A stretch of 54,593 bases of DNA from JBBDQZ01 sp040905705 (GTDB lineage Bacteria > Bacteroidota > Rhodothermia > Balneolales > Natronogracilivirgulaceae), in assembly GCA_040905705.1 (NCBI GenBank), contig JBBDQZ010000010.1, positions 1-54,593 on the forward strand. The letters run 5' to 3'. The position numbers and the translations under genes were made by a program. This document shows, one piece after another, positions 17,762 to 27,042 of the stretch. Every line of letters begins with the position of its first letter. The stretch's first letter is position 1. The notes under the pieces are model-generated. The model saw only the letters and a list, made by a program, of their open reading frames with translations. It was not told where the DNA came from and made no database searches.

Positions 17762-18506
17762 TATCAATGGTGATAGTGTGACGGCTTTGCAACTGTGATT
17801 GAGGCTTGTCATCCACACCATGGTCAGTATAACTGGCCGTCAGAACATATGTTCCACGATTGACGGATGGCGGTTTGGGTATAACTCTGAAAGCCCCTTC
17901 AAGGCCGGGAAAAATCCATCGGGTTGTATTTTCACCCTGATCCAAAATATAAGATGCAATCTGTATGGCTTCTTCCCTTGTGATTTCCTGATTGGAAGGC
18001 ATGGGAATGTCGCCCCATATGCCCGAGGATCCTTCTATGATACGACTTCCCAGCATTTGCAGGGTTTCCGGTTCCCGGTTATATCGTTCCGCTATTTCTG
18101 AAAAGGAGGGTCCTGCCAGGGCGGTTTTATCAGCATGACAGGCAAAACAGGTAGATGTCCTCATCAGTGCAAGTCCACCTGGTTCTGCTTTTTGCTTGAT
18201 CTGCTCAATTTGTTCATTTAACTCGTCCCTGCTATTCATTTCCGGCAAAAATTCTATTTCAAGCAGCACTTCCAGAGGACTGATTTCATTATATCGGGAG
18301 TCACCGTCTTCAGCATCGGAGACATGGATAGCATAACGAACCTGGGCATTCCAGGAAATGCTCATGGTATGCTCAGGCTGAAGAATAGTCACGGTCGGAG
18401 GTGAATTTTCCGGCTGTTGCGTCGATGATTCACCTTTTGGTGCGATATAGACCAGGTTACCGCCAATGAAAAGAAATAGCAGAACGAAAACAGACGTATG
18501 ATGCAT
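17754..18506 (-). CDS. Periplasmic c-type cytochrome
   Basis: A 250-residue exported monohaem cytochrome c. A signal peptide (HTSVFVLLFLFIGGNLVYIA) is followed by a beta-sandwich module (PPTVTILQPEHTMSI and VRYAIHVSDAEDGDS), the haem site CFACH (Cys120, Cys123, His124), and the axial Met169 in GDIPMPSN. In many Bacteroidota this beta-module plus cytochrome unit is part of much larger dehydrogenase fusions; here it stands alone. The start could be ATG 18506 or ATG 18527; I chose the one directly before the hydrophobic core. It lies 106 bases downstream of the flavin oxidase gene on the same strand and may accept its electrons, which is inference from position only. Confidence 0.85.
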   Translation of the reverse strand: MHHTSVFVLLFLFIGGNLVYIAPKGESSTQQPENSPPTVTILQPEHTMSISWNAQVRYAIHVSDAEDGDSRYNEISPLEVLLEIEFLPEMNSRDELNEQIEQIKQKAEPGGLALMRTSTCFACHADKTALAGPSFSEIAERYNREPETLQMLGSRIIEGSSGIWGDIPMPSNQEITREEAIQIASYILDQGENTTRWIFPGLEGAFRVIPKPPSVNRGTYVLTASYTDHGVDDKPQSQLQSRHTITIDIE

Positions 18507-18633
18507 ACCGATGATTGAAATGTACAAGGAATGGTTGTGGATGTGTTAGGCTGAATTTGTTATGCCGGGGAATTTAGGTGTTAAGGGTGAATCTTAAGCA
18601 GATATGGCCATTTTAATTGTTTATGGAACCTTG

Positions 18634-20112
18634 TCAAGCCTGATCAATTTCCTGTGCTACACGGTTGGCGGAGTTGGTAGCGGCTTCCATGCCCCAGCTT
18701 CTGTTATCCGCATAACCGCCGGCAAAATGAATTCTTCCTACAGGTGTTATGATATGCGGCCAGTATTGGGATAAACTGCCAAGGGACGAGAATCCGCTTC
18801 GTTCACAACCGGGGGCGAAACGGTCCGTTGACCAGTCCTTGGCCAGTGTTTGTTCTATTGAGATATTGGAGCGTCTTCCCGGATAGAGTTCTTTGAATGT
18901 TTCCAAAGTGCGCATAGGATTGGTACCACCGGGAGCCTTGGCCATGAGCGCCACTCTGTGTGTATCTACTTCATCCGCAACCTGCCATATGGTTCTGAGA
19001 GAAGGGTGGTTAAAAGTCAGGTTGATGCTAAGGTCGTCCTCGAGCCAGAATTCCGAACGGGCCTGAAAGACGATCCTTGTAGTTTGCACATAATTCACAT
19101 TGTCAAAAACAAAATGTTTTTGTTCAGGCAGAGCCGGGTTTACAGGTATATTTCTTAACGCCGGAATGGGAAGACAACTTGCCAGGAAATCTGCCGACAT
19201 TTTCTTTTCTTCTCCAAACTCTCTGTAGGTTAGGGTAACACCGGTTTCACCATGTTCAATTTCCAGAATCTGACAATCCAATTTTACACGCGAGCCCAAT
19301 CGCCGGGCAAAAGCATCTGTCATAACCTGGTTTCCACCTTTGATGCGGTAGAGATCGAAGTCCCCTGCATAACCTCGTTTTTCGGTGATATAAGTTTGCC
19401 AAAGAGTGTATAGGGCCGAAGAGCTGTTGCCACCCAACTGGTTCAGGGCCGCCTGTGAAGCCCCTTCTTTTCGATAGATTTCCGAGACCGGTATGTTCTC
19501 CAGATGATCATATCCAATACCAAAGGGCTGATACTCATCGGTGAATTTTTCCAGATAGGGCCCAAGATAGAGGGATGAAAGATTTGATGATGGGTTGTTC
19601 GATATAAAATTCAACTCTCTTTCATTGAATCCTCCAGCTTCTTTCACACTCGCAGCGCGCATCTCTGCAATTTGATCATTAGTATACCATTTATCGTCCC
19701 TTCTGGTCAACCGGTTTTCCCGGTGATAATAAGGGAGTGCTGTGAGATTAAATTCCTCGATATACCCCCAGTATTTTTGATAGCCAGGTTTGGTAAAATT
19801 TTCAGCGCCGTAGTCGGCATAAAGCCCGCCGGAAAGGCCATCATGAACGGAGAGTACCGTCCCTCCCTGTCGTCCGGAGGCTTCCAGGACAACAACCTCA
19901 TGTCCGAGTTTCATCAACTCATAGGCACAGCATAATCCGGCAATACCCGCCCCGGCGACAATGACCTTTTTTTTCGTTCCGGATTGGGATACCCGTTTTG
20001 TAGTGTTACTGTCAGTGGAAAGGCCATGATCTCTGTTTATTACACTGAAGGGCATCAATGAAAGACCAACACCAGCTGCCGAACTTGATTTAATGAAGCT
20101 TTTTCTATTCAT
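18634..20112 (-). CDS. Exported flavin-dependent amine oxidase
   Basis: A 492-residue FAD enzyme of the flavin monoamine oxidase group. The dinucleotide-binding motif VIVAGAGIAGLCCAYELMKL is at residues 50-69, followed by VVVLEASGRQGG, and the C-terminal FAD-closing segment reads GRIHFAGGYADNRSWGMEAA. The N-terminus NRKSFIKSSSAAGVGLSLMP resembles a Tat signal but has Arg-Lys instead of Arg-Arg, a tolerated variant; TatC is encoded at 43892. FAD-loaded export through Tat would be consistent. The substrate is unknown. The gene is preceded by a perfect-looking hairpin at 20153-20186. Confidence 0.85.
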   Translation of the reverse strand: MNRKSFIKSSSAAGVGLSLMPFSVINRDHGLSTDSNTTKRVSQSGTKKKVIVAGAGIAGLCCAYELMKLGHEVVVLEASGRQGGTVLSVHDGLSGGLYADYGAENFTKPGYQKYWGYIEEFNLTALPYYHRENRLTRRDDKWYTNDQIAEMRAASVKEAGGFNERELNFISNNPSSNLSSLYLGPYLEKFTDEYQPFGIGYDHLENIPVSEIYRKEGASQAALNQLGGNSSSALYTLWQTYITEKRGYAGDFDLYRIKGGNQVMTDAFARRLGSRVKLDCQILEIEHGETGVTLTYREFGEEKKMSADFLASCLPIPALRNIPVNPALPEQKHFVFDNVNYVQTTRIVFQARSEFWLEDDLSINLTFNHPSLRTIWQVADEVDTHRVALMAKAPGGTNPMRTLETFKELYPGRRSNISIEQTLAKDWSTDRFAPGCERSGFSSLGSLSQYWPHIITPVGRIHFAGGYADNRSWGMEAATNSANRVAQEIDQA

Positions 20113-20546
20113 GATTATTACTCCGAAGACTCTTTATTTTGATCGTTTAAACTGATAAAACAGGAAAATGGCTTCTTGTTTTATCACCATTTGTAGCACC
20201 CAGGAAGCATGATCGTATTCATGTGTGTTAACATTTTGGCATAGGTGTTTCATGTACTATCAAAGGGCAGGACATTCGCTACATGTTATTGTTTAAGATT
20301 AATAATATCAATACAGATACCCGAACATTTATTTTTTTTCAGAATTTCAAAGGAAGTTAGGGTCTACAGCTGCCGGCTTCCGGAGTTTATTCGTTTCTTA
20401 AATTAATAAAATGATTGATTTGCCTGTCCGTTATCAATTTGTTTGAAGATTGTTGGTGTGTTAATTTAAGTATGATCCTGAAGCGTAAGGATGTTAATGA
20501 TGGAGTATATAATAAACAACAGCGGTCAGTGATTTCTCATATACGT
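20113..20546. other. Divergent intergenic region between amine oxidase and GWxTD genes
   Basis: This 434-base AT-rich stretch separates two divergent genes and must hold both promoters. It contains one strong hairpin (listed separately). On the plus strand, TTTG followed after roughly 17 bases by TTAATTTAAG (about 20440-20470) loosely fits a Bacteroidota -33/-7 promoter. I see no coding sequence. Confidence 0.5.
20153..20186 (-). promoter_or_regulatory. 14-bp hairpin upstream of amine oxidase gene
   Basis: Arms 20153-20166 and 20173-20186 pair over 14 positions with a single G-T wobble around the 6-base loop AATGGC. No T-run follows on either strand within a few bases, so it is not an ordinary terminator. 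It is 40 bases upstream of the amine oxidase start, where an operator or 5'-UTR hairpin would sit. Confidence 0.5.
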
Positions 20547-21983
20547 ATGTACTATCGATTATCCATACTATGGGCTACCCTTGTAGTTCTCGCTGCCTGC
20601 TCACGAGCATTTGATCCTGATATCAGGACAGGGGCCATCCCCAGATTAACGGATGGACAACCCGAAATTCAGTTCTCTGCCATCGCATATATTGACGATG
20701 AGGTTATTCACCCGGTCATCGATGTAGATCTTGATATAATGTATGGAAGCCTGATATATCGTGAACGCGGAGGAGTTTTCAGTGCAGGTGTTATCATTCA
20801 GACCGATGTCTATTTAGTTATAGACGAGGAGAATGAAGAATTTGAACGGATTGAATCGGTAAGGGAACGAATCGATGTGAGGGATGAAGATAGATCTATT
20901 ACCAGAAACCGTGATACTTTTTCGTACAATGAACGCATTGAGGTAGATCCTGGCAAGTACATGGTTGTGGTACAAGTGACAGACCGCAGTTCAAACAAAT
21001 CCACGCTCAGAAGGGAAAATGTTGTGGTATTTGATCCCAACGGATCCTCACCCAATCTCACTCATATAAAAGTATATACGTCGGACTTAAATCATCGTAT
21101 TCATGAGTTCCCGCTGACTACCTACAGCATTCCTGCAAAAATGGATACGATCAAGTTTGAATACCAGGTAACCCGCCCTGAAGGATCGGAACCCCTTGCC
21201 ATACAGATGCGGCTAATGAAATTTACCACCGATACACTGCCGCCCCGCCCAATCTCCGGAGTTACACCTAGCACCGGAACTCTGCAACATCGCGGTATTA
21301 ATTACAACAAAAGCGAAGTGATTGAGAGCCAGGAACGTATCCTGGATCAGGAGACAGGAACCATCACCATAGAATATATCACGAAACGGCCTTCCAGCGG
21401 TAACTATCGTTTTGAGGTTGATGTCGGCAGTGTAAATTCCGAAAATCCGGAATTGTACAAGGCCAGGGATTTCAGTTCGATGAGTGAAAATTTTCCGAAC
21501 GTCATCAGTGCTTATGAATTGGCAAAACCCCTGGTTTACCTGATGAGAAGGGGAGAATATCGGGAGATGCTGGAAATCAGCGACAAAGATTCACTGAAAA
21601 ACAAGATTGATCGTTTCTGGTTGTCGAATATGGGCAACAAAGATCAGGCACGGCGTGTAATAGAAGAATATTATCAGAGAGTGGAACACGCCAATAAACA
21701 ATTTACCAACTTCAAAGAGGGTTGGATGACCGACATGGGTATGGTTTATGTGCTTTTTGGCCCTCCATGGTACGTGGAACGTACACTGAATACCATGGTA
21801 TGGATCTACGGGCACAACCGCGATGACCCCAATCGTGTCTTCAGATTTGAGCGGACACGTATGGATAGCGACTCCCAGCCGTTTGAACATTATATATTGC
21901 AAAGACAAAGTCAGTATCATACTGTGGAATACGAACAGATACAACGCTGGCTGTATGGTACCATATTGGTCAGGCCCCTCTGA
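20547..21983 (+). CDS. GWxTD domain lipoprotein
   Basis: A 478-residue lipoprotein. The signal peptide YYRLSILWATLVVLAAC ends in a lipobox (LAAC), and the next residues start a beta-rich region. The C-terminal quarter carries EGWMTDMGMVYVLFGPPWYV, the signature of the GWxTD family found in Bacteroidota and Acidobacteriota, which has no established function. ATG 20547 is chosen because the upstream 44 codons (from an earlier in-frame start at 20415) would bury the signal peptide. It is transcribed in the same direction as the SusC/SusD pair, 511 bases upstream of it, and is probably an outer-membrane-facing periplasmic protein. Confidence 0.85.
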   Translation: MYYRLSILWATLVVLAACSRAFDPDIRTGAIPRLTDGQPEIQFSAIAYIDDEVIHPVIDVDLDIMYGSLIYRERGGVFSAGVIIQTDVYLVIDEENEEFERIESVRERIDVRDEDRSITRNRDTFSYNERIEVDPGKYMVVVQVTDRSSNKSTLRRENVVVFDPNGSSPNLTHIKVYTSDLNHRIHEFPLTTYSIPAKMDTIKFEYQVTRPEGSEPLAIQMRLMKFTTDTLPPRPISGVTPSTGTLQHRGINYNKSEVIESQERILDQETGTITIEYITKRPSSGNYRFEVDVGSVNSENPELYKARDFSSMSENFPNVISAYELAKPLVYLMRRGEYREMLEISDKDSLKNKIDRFWLSNMGNKDQARRVIEEYYQRVEHANKQFTNFKEGWMTDMGMVYVLFGPPWYVERTLNTMVWIYGHNRDDPNRVFRFERTRMDSDSQPFEHYILQRQSQYHTVEYEQIQRWLYGTILVRPL

Positions 21984-22006
21984 CTTGATGATTTAAATTA
22001 TTATAT

Positions 22007-22034
22007 ATGAACAGCATGTTTCTATACTGTTCAT
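22007..22034 (+). terminator. Possible terminator hairpin after GWxTD gene
   Basis: ATGAACAG (22007-22014) pairs perfectly with CTGTTCAT (22027-22034) around a 12-base loop, 23 bases after the stop codon. There is no T-run behind it, so it may only protect the mRNA 3' end. Confidence 0.3.
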
Positions 22035-22382
22035 GTGTAATAAGCATCAAAAAAAATATTGCTCCGTGATGTAACTCATCAAAAAGTATTACAGAAGCAA
22101 AACGAGGAAATAAAAATTTTAAAAATATTTGCTTTATTATTAATAAACGTTAATATTTTGTCTGGTTGAAGGGAATTAAAATAGATATTGATTTTATAAT
22201 CTGTGTACATTCCTTGCATAGAGTTCATACTTGATATGTATGTTGTTGTATTTCTTTCATAATACAGGAAATATTTATTGTGAAGGATTTCGATAGGCAA
22301 ATGGATGATTAAGATTTAAAAAAACATGGATAACCCGTTTGTCATTATGCATCCATACACTTTTAACAGATCAAACATGTTA

Positions 22383-22415
22383 TTGGGACAAAAATTCATA
22401 TCGGTAATAATATTG
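22383..22415 (+). promoter_or_regulatory. Candidate Bacteroidota-type promoter for SusC-like gene
   Basis: TTGGG (22383) and TAATATTG (22408-22415) are 20 bases apart and differ by one base from the TAnnTTTG -7 consensus of Bacteroidota. The 5'-UTR would be about 75 bases. Confidence 0.3.
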
Positions 22416-22494
22416 TAAAAATGTAACGGATTTATCGATGGATACTTTTCCCGCTGTCTGTTATTTCCATTGTAATTTAAATTTGAGGTCATAT

Positions 22495-25347
22495 ATGTTC
22501 AGAAAGCTACTGCTGTCTCTGATATTCTGCCTGGCTATTGTGCCGGTTGTTTTTGCACAAACCGGTACGCTAACGGGTGTGATCAACGATTCAAGGACGG
22601 GCGAAGAGCTTCCCGGTGTAAACGTGTTTGTCCAGGGGCCAAATCTCGGGGCGGCTACAAATGTTGAAGGAGAGTATTCGATTACCAATATTCCTTATGG
22701 CACCTACACCGTACGGGTTACGTATGTGGGATATAGTCCTATAACACAAACGGTTGATATCAATGCTTTATCACAGACCCGGAATTTCACATTGACAGAA
22801 GATTTTGTAGGGCTGGAGGAGATGATTGTTACCGGCCAGGGTTCCGGTGTGGAAAGGAGGCGCTTGTCAACCAATGTAACGACTATCAGTGCCAGACAAA
22901 TGGATCGCTTGCCCCAGGTTCAGCTTGATCAGATTCTGCAGGCGAATATTTCCAATGCACAGATACGTATGTCATCCGGTCAACCGGGTACAGCATCCCT
23001 CATCAGGGGACGTGGTATTAATTCGGCATTGACGGCAACAACACCTGTAATATACATTGATGGCGTCAGGGTAGACAATACAACCGGCCAGGCACTCGGG
23101 TTTGATACCGGGGGTGCCCAAAGTTCTTCCATTGCTGATATCCCGGTTGAGAACATCGAAAGAATTGAAGTAGTAAGCGGAGGGGCGGCTACCACACAAT
23201 TCGGATCCGATGCGGCGAACGGCGTGATCCAGATTTTCACGAAACAGGGCGTGGAAGGCACCTCGCAGTTTTCGTTTGAATCTTCGGTCGGGGCAACAGT
23301 AGGAACACGTGACTTCCTGAGATTTCAGGAAACCGGGGATATCCTGTTTGAACCCGGACTTGTCCAGGAGTATCGCCTGGGAGGTTCAGGTGGAACCCGC
23401 GATTTTTCATACAGTTTTTCCGGTTCCATGCGGGGAGATGATGGTTTCAGGCTGAGAAATAATCAGGCCCGCCACAATCTTCGTGGAACCGTATCCGCTG
23501 CGGTCAATCCGGCCGTCCGCTATACCGGTTCCGTTGGGTTTGCCAGCAGCGAATTCCGACGTGACGAGAATGCCAATTCGCTTCTCTCCGCTTATGCCGG
23601 CCTTGAAGTCGGTGACTTTGGTGATCTCTCCGAGTTAAGTACTGAAGATTTTCAGGATCTGAAGGAATTTACGCACGGGTACACAAACCTTATTGACATC
23701 ACGGAAGATGTCAAACGTTTCCAGACATCCCATCAACTGGATTTTAATATTTCCACAGGTTTAACCGCCAACACTGTTGTTGGTATTGACTCCCGAAGCA
23801 GTAAACAACTAGTCGTGGAAACGAATGAAATGCTTATTGCACGTGGATGGGTCCCGGAAGGTACCGTGGATCAAGGTTTTCTGGGCCGCAGCCACCGGGA
23901 CTTTTTGGGTTTGACACTGGAAGGCGGGATGCGATATGAGCGAAATGTCGGTAACTTCTCTTCCATTACCAACGTTGGCGGCCAAATCTTCCGTAACGAT
24001 GATCAGCAGGTGCGGCTTGAGGGCAGTGGTTTGCCTGACGGTTCTCTGAATATCAATACTTCCGAGGATATCACCGCGTCCGATTTCAGACGCACAGTGG
24101 TTAACTATGGAATTTATGCACTGGAGAATTTCGGTTACATGGATCGCTATTTTTTCGAACTGGGACTTCGTGTTGACCAGAACACCGCATTTGGCGACGA
24201 AGTGGGCCCGCAAGTGTACCCGAAAGCCGGTTTTGTTTATAATATTAATGATGAACCGTTCTTTGATGGCCTCATACCCGGCAATGTGGTCTCGACACTC
24301 AGGGTCAGGTCCAATATAGGATGGGCGGGTAATTTCCCGACACCGTTCTCCAACGAAATTCTTGCTTTGACGAATCCCTTTCTTGGGGGCCTGGCTCTTG
24401 AATTTGGAATACCGGGAGATATTAACCTGAAACCCGAACGGACACGTACCATCGAAGCGGGTGCCGATATCTCGTTTCTGGCGGATATGTTTAATTTTGA
24501 AATCACCTATTTCCAAGCCGAAACAACAGATGCTCTTTTCAGAGCTCCTTTTGCACGATCTTACGGCCTTGGATCAGCATTGCAAAACCTGGGAACCATT
24601 GAAAACAAAGGGTTTGAATTCGCCAGTAATATGAATGTCTACCGTACACGGGATGCCAATGTCAATGTTCGTGCGTCATTTAATACTTTGTCACATAAAG
24701 TGATTGACAACGGTGACAGTGCACCGTTTTCCGTTGGTGGATTTGGCTTCCTTGGTTCCTACGTGGATGAAGGGTACGAGGTCGGATATTTCCGTGGCAA
24801 TAAACCGATCTTTGCTGATGACGGGTCTCTTGATGACGTAGAACCGAACGCCTATCTCGGTAGTCCGGTGCCGGATTATTTTGGCAGCATTTCTCTGAAT
24901 GCCGATTACAGGAATTTTTCATTAACGGTTACTTCCGATTATCAGATGGGAGCACAGGGTGTTAATGCAGATGAGGTCTTGCGGTATTTCGCCGGCCTTC
25001 AGGATGGAAGGATTCCGGAAGCTTCTTCGGGGGAGTCCTTTTTCGATCTGGCAGGTATCTGGGTTGAAGATACCGATTATCTGAAAGTCCGGCTTGTCTC
25101 ACTTAATTATCGGGTACCTTCTGCCTATTATGCAGGGATCGTACGCCGTATTTCAGTCGGGTTTACCGTAACCAATCCGTTCAATTTTTCAACATCCGTT
25201 TTTGACCCTGAAGTCACAGCAATAAGTATAGCGGGTCTGTCAGGTGAAAACCCTTCGCCCCAGGGCGGTGTCGGAGTTGGTGGATTTGCGTTCGGAACGG
25301 AATCTGCTCCGCGCCATTTCCTCGGGCGTATACGAATTGATTTTTAA
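22495..25347 (+). CDS. SusC/RagA-type TonB-dependent outer-membrane transporter
   Basis: A 950-residue outer-membrane protein. A signal peptide (LLLSLIFCLAIVPVVFA) precedes a carboxypeptidase-like beta module (GTLTGVINDSRTGEELPGVN, about 25-105), then the plug domain with LIRGRGINS and VEVVSGGAATTQFGSDAANG (about 130-240), and a long beta-barrel ending in IRIDF, the usual terminal aromatic. ATG 22495 has GAGG about 8 bases upstream; the open frame starts earlier at 22438. Partnered with the SusD-like gene 45 bases downstream, it should import a polymer or oligomer using TonB energy. No glycoside hydrolase or peptidase gene is adjacent, so the substrate is open. Confidence 0.93.
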   Translation: MFRKLLLSLIFCLAIVPVVFAQTGTLTGVINDSRTGEELPGVNVFVQGPNLGAATNVEGEYSITNIPYGTYTVRVTYVGYSPITQTVDINALSQTRNFTLTEDFVGLEEMIVTGQGSGVERRRLSTNVTTISARQMDRLPQVQLDQILQANISNAQIRMSSGQPGTASLIRGRGINSALTATTPVIYIDGVRVDNTTGQALGFDTGGAQSSSIADIPVENIERIEVVSGGAATTQFGSDAANGVIQIFTKQGVEGTSQFSFESSVGATVGTRDFLRFQETGDILFEPGLVQEYRLGGSGGTRDFSYSFSGSMRGDDGFRLRNNQARHNLRGTVSAAVNPAVRYTGSVGFASSEFRRDENANSLLSAYAGLEVGDFGDLSELSTEDFQDLKEFTHGYTNLIDITEDVKRFQTSHQLDFNISTGLTANTVVGIDSRSSKQLVVETNEMLIARGWVPEGTVDQGFLGRSHRDFLGLTLEGGMRYERNVGNFSSITNVGGQIFRNDDQQVRLEGSGLPDGSLNINTSEDITASDFRRTVVNYGIYALENFGYMDRYFFELGLRVDQNTAFGDEVGPQVYPKAGFVYNINDEPFFDGLIPGNVVSTLRVRSNIGWAGNFPTPFSNEILALTNPFLGGLALEFGIPGDINLKPERTRTIEAGADISFLADMFNFEITYFQAETTDALFRAPFARSYGLGSALQNLGTIENKGFEFASNMNVYRTRDANVNVRASFNTLSHKVIDNGDSAPFSVGGFGFLGSYVDEGYEVGYFRGNKPIFADDGSLDDVEPNAYLGSPVPDYFGSISLNADYRNFSLTVTSDYQMGAQGVNADEVLRYFAGLQDGRIPEASSGESFFDLAGIWVEDTDYLKVRLVSLNYRVPSAYYAGIVRRISVGFTVTNPFNFSTSVFDPEVTAISIAGLSGENPSPQGGVGVGGFAFGTESAPRHFLGRIRIDF

Positions 25348-25392
25348 AACGGGTAAGACATAGAAATTTTAAATCAAATTTTGGTAACTGTT

Positions 25393-26805
25393 ATGAAGAA
25401 ATATCTAATGATATCCGTTGTGGTTGCGCTGACTATTGCAGGGTGTGACCTCATTGACGGTACACAGGTTCGAAACCCGGACCTGACGCTGGATGATGCG
25501 ATTAACCAGCCTAATGCCGCCAGTGCCTGGGTGAACGGATTGAATCGCCGCATTGCGATTTTATACAATGATTTTTTGACGACTGCTGAATTGAGTACGG
25601 ATAATTACGAAAACAAGGCCACATTCTTTAATCAGAATGTGGACGGGGGGACATTCCGTGACATAGACAACGATTTTGACGATACGCAATATCAAGTCGG
25701 GCGGTTGAGAGAAGAAGCGCAGTTCGGATTGGCGGAGGTGCTTGAAGCAGACCCGGATGCGGCTGGCACAGCCCTTGAAGCGGAAATGTACTTTTACAAG
25801 GGTTGGGCGCATTTGATCGCCGGTGAAGCTTTTGTAGCGCTTCCTGCTGAAGGAGGGGGGGTGCCTCAGTCACCGGAGGATCATTTCCAGGATGCCATTG
25901 ACGCATTTACAGCTGCAAATCAGATTGACGCAAATATAAGTTATGATCTCGGTTTGGCAAGGGCACATTATAACCTGGGCAATCAGACGGAAGCTGTAAC
26001 GTTTGCCCGGGCCGTATTGGATGCGGATGACGAATACTTGCGGGTTGTGGAGTATGACGGGGTAAATGGCCCGGCAAATACTTTTCAGCTGGCCGTCTAT
26101 GAGCGTCAGGGTTTCAATGATCTTCAGCCACTTCCGAGACTTGATTTTCTGGATCCAAAATACGGAGATCTTCCGGGTACGGATCAGTCACCCATCGTCA
26201 TTCAATCGGCTGAAGAAGCTTATCTGATTATTGCTGAAGCACATCTGGCGGATGACGGGCTTCCGGATGCACAACAAACACTTCTCGATTTAAAGGCGCT
26301 GGTCGATACCCGTCCCACCCGTGATTTTGATGAAACGGAAGAAGGGCGAAAAGGAGGGACCACGGAAGCAGTCCCCCAGAGGCCGGACAGCTCTGCGTTC
26401 AGGGTTCGGGCCGATGCAAATGCTCCATTTATTGAAGGGCTTGTGCTGGACAGGACAGCTGCAACAAATGTACCGACTGTTTCTGGTACTTCGGTAACGG
26501 ACGATGATATTAACAACCTGGCCAACAATACCGAAGCACTCAGGCTTCTGTATTTGATGCGTCAGGAGATATTTTTCGGCGAAGGCCGCAGGATGTTCGA
26601 TCTTGGCGTGAAATGGCCGGTATCCGAAATTGAAGCTTTGAATAACCAAAATGTCGAGGATGCGCATCGTCAGGCGTTTATTCCTGATTATATGCCCGAG
26701 CCTTACAGTACAATTAATGCATTTACGGAAGACGGGTTGGATGTGACCATCTCGATTGACATGAACAGAGTTATTGCTGAAGAGAGGGGGAACAGGTTTA
26801 ATTAA
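25393..26805 (+). CDS. SusD/RagB-like substrate-binding lipoprotein
   Basis: A 470-residue lipoprotein with lipobox LTIAGC (Cys18), then an acidic, alpha-helical TPR-like body typical of SusD/RagB. Recognisable elements are YFYKGWAHLIAGEAFVALP, AYLIIAEAHLA and LLYLMRQEIFFGEGRRMFDL. It forms the surface lid over the SusC-like barrel. ATG 25393 is used; an upstream in-frame TTG at 25381 lacks the signal-peptide logic. The protein is strongly acidic, which would suit a salt-rich habitat (inference). A terminator follows 37 bases after its stop, closing a two-gene unit. Confidence 0.9.
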   Translation: MKKYLMISVVVALTIAGCDLIDGTQVRNPDLTLDDAINQPNAASAWVNGLNRRIAILYNDFLTTAELSTDNYENKATFFNQNVDGGTFRDIDNDFDDTQYQVGRLREEAQFGLAEVLEADPDAAGTALEAEMYFYKGWAHLIAGEAFVALPAEGGGVPQSPEDHFQDAIDAFTAANQIDANISYDLGLARAHYNLGNQTEAVTFARAVLDADDEYLRVVEYDGVNGPANTFQLAVYERQGFNDLQPLPRLDFLDPKYGDLPGTDQSPIVIQSAEEAYLIIAEAHLADDGLPDAQQTLLDLKALVDTRPTRDFDETEEGRKGGTTEAVPQRPDSSAFRVRADANAPFIEGLVLDRTAATNVPTVSGTSVTDDDINNLANNTEALRLLYLMRQEIFFGEGRRMFDLGVKWPVSEIEALNNQNVEDAHRQAFIPDYMPEPYSTINAFTEDGLDVTISIDMNRVIAEERGNRFN

Positions 26806-26841
26806 TTTTCTTTTTCCTTTGGCAAACTTTAACAAACCGAT

Positions 26842-26880
26842 AAAAAGGCCACTTCGGCACCAAGCCGGGGTGGCTTTTTT
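26842..26880 (+). terminator. Rho-independent terminator of the SusC/SusD unit
   Basis: GCCAC pairs with GTGGC and an inner CGGC/GCCG helix stacks on it after a short internal loop; a run of six T follows. The AAAAA before the stem would make it partly bidirectional. Confidence 0.85.
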
Positions 26881-27042
26881 CTTTGACTCAGCGTGTAGCC
26901 TGTCCGAAAAATGAAGATTCTCTCGATACAAAGAAAGTTGTTATCTTTCATTCAACAGGCATGATTCAGTTCGATGCCCTCATTTCGAAATGCCCTGATT
27001 TCGAAATATGAAAATTTATAAAATTTATATCCGCTTTTTCCC

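Larger units (their letters stand above)
21984..22494. other. AT-rich gene-free stretch upstream of susC-like gene
   Basis: These 511 bases contain no convincing gene; a 73-codon minus-strand frame has biased, low-complexity composition and no recognisable start. They hold a small hairpin at 22007-22034 and the probable promoter and 5'-UTR of the SusC-like gene. Confidence 0.6.

Noticed and set aside
22079..22300. 73-codon minus frame in the AT-rich gap
   Set aside because: Low-complexity Ile/Asn/Phe composition, no ribosome-binding site and no family; expected by chance in AT-rich DNA.
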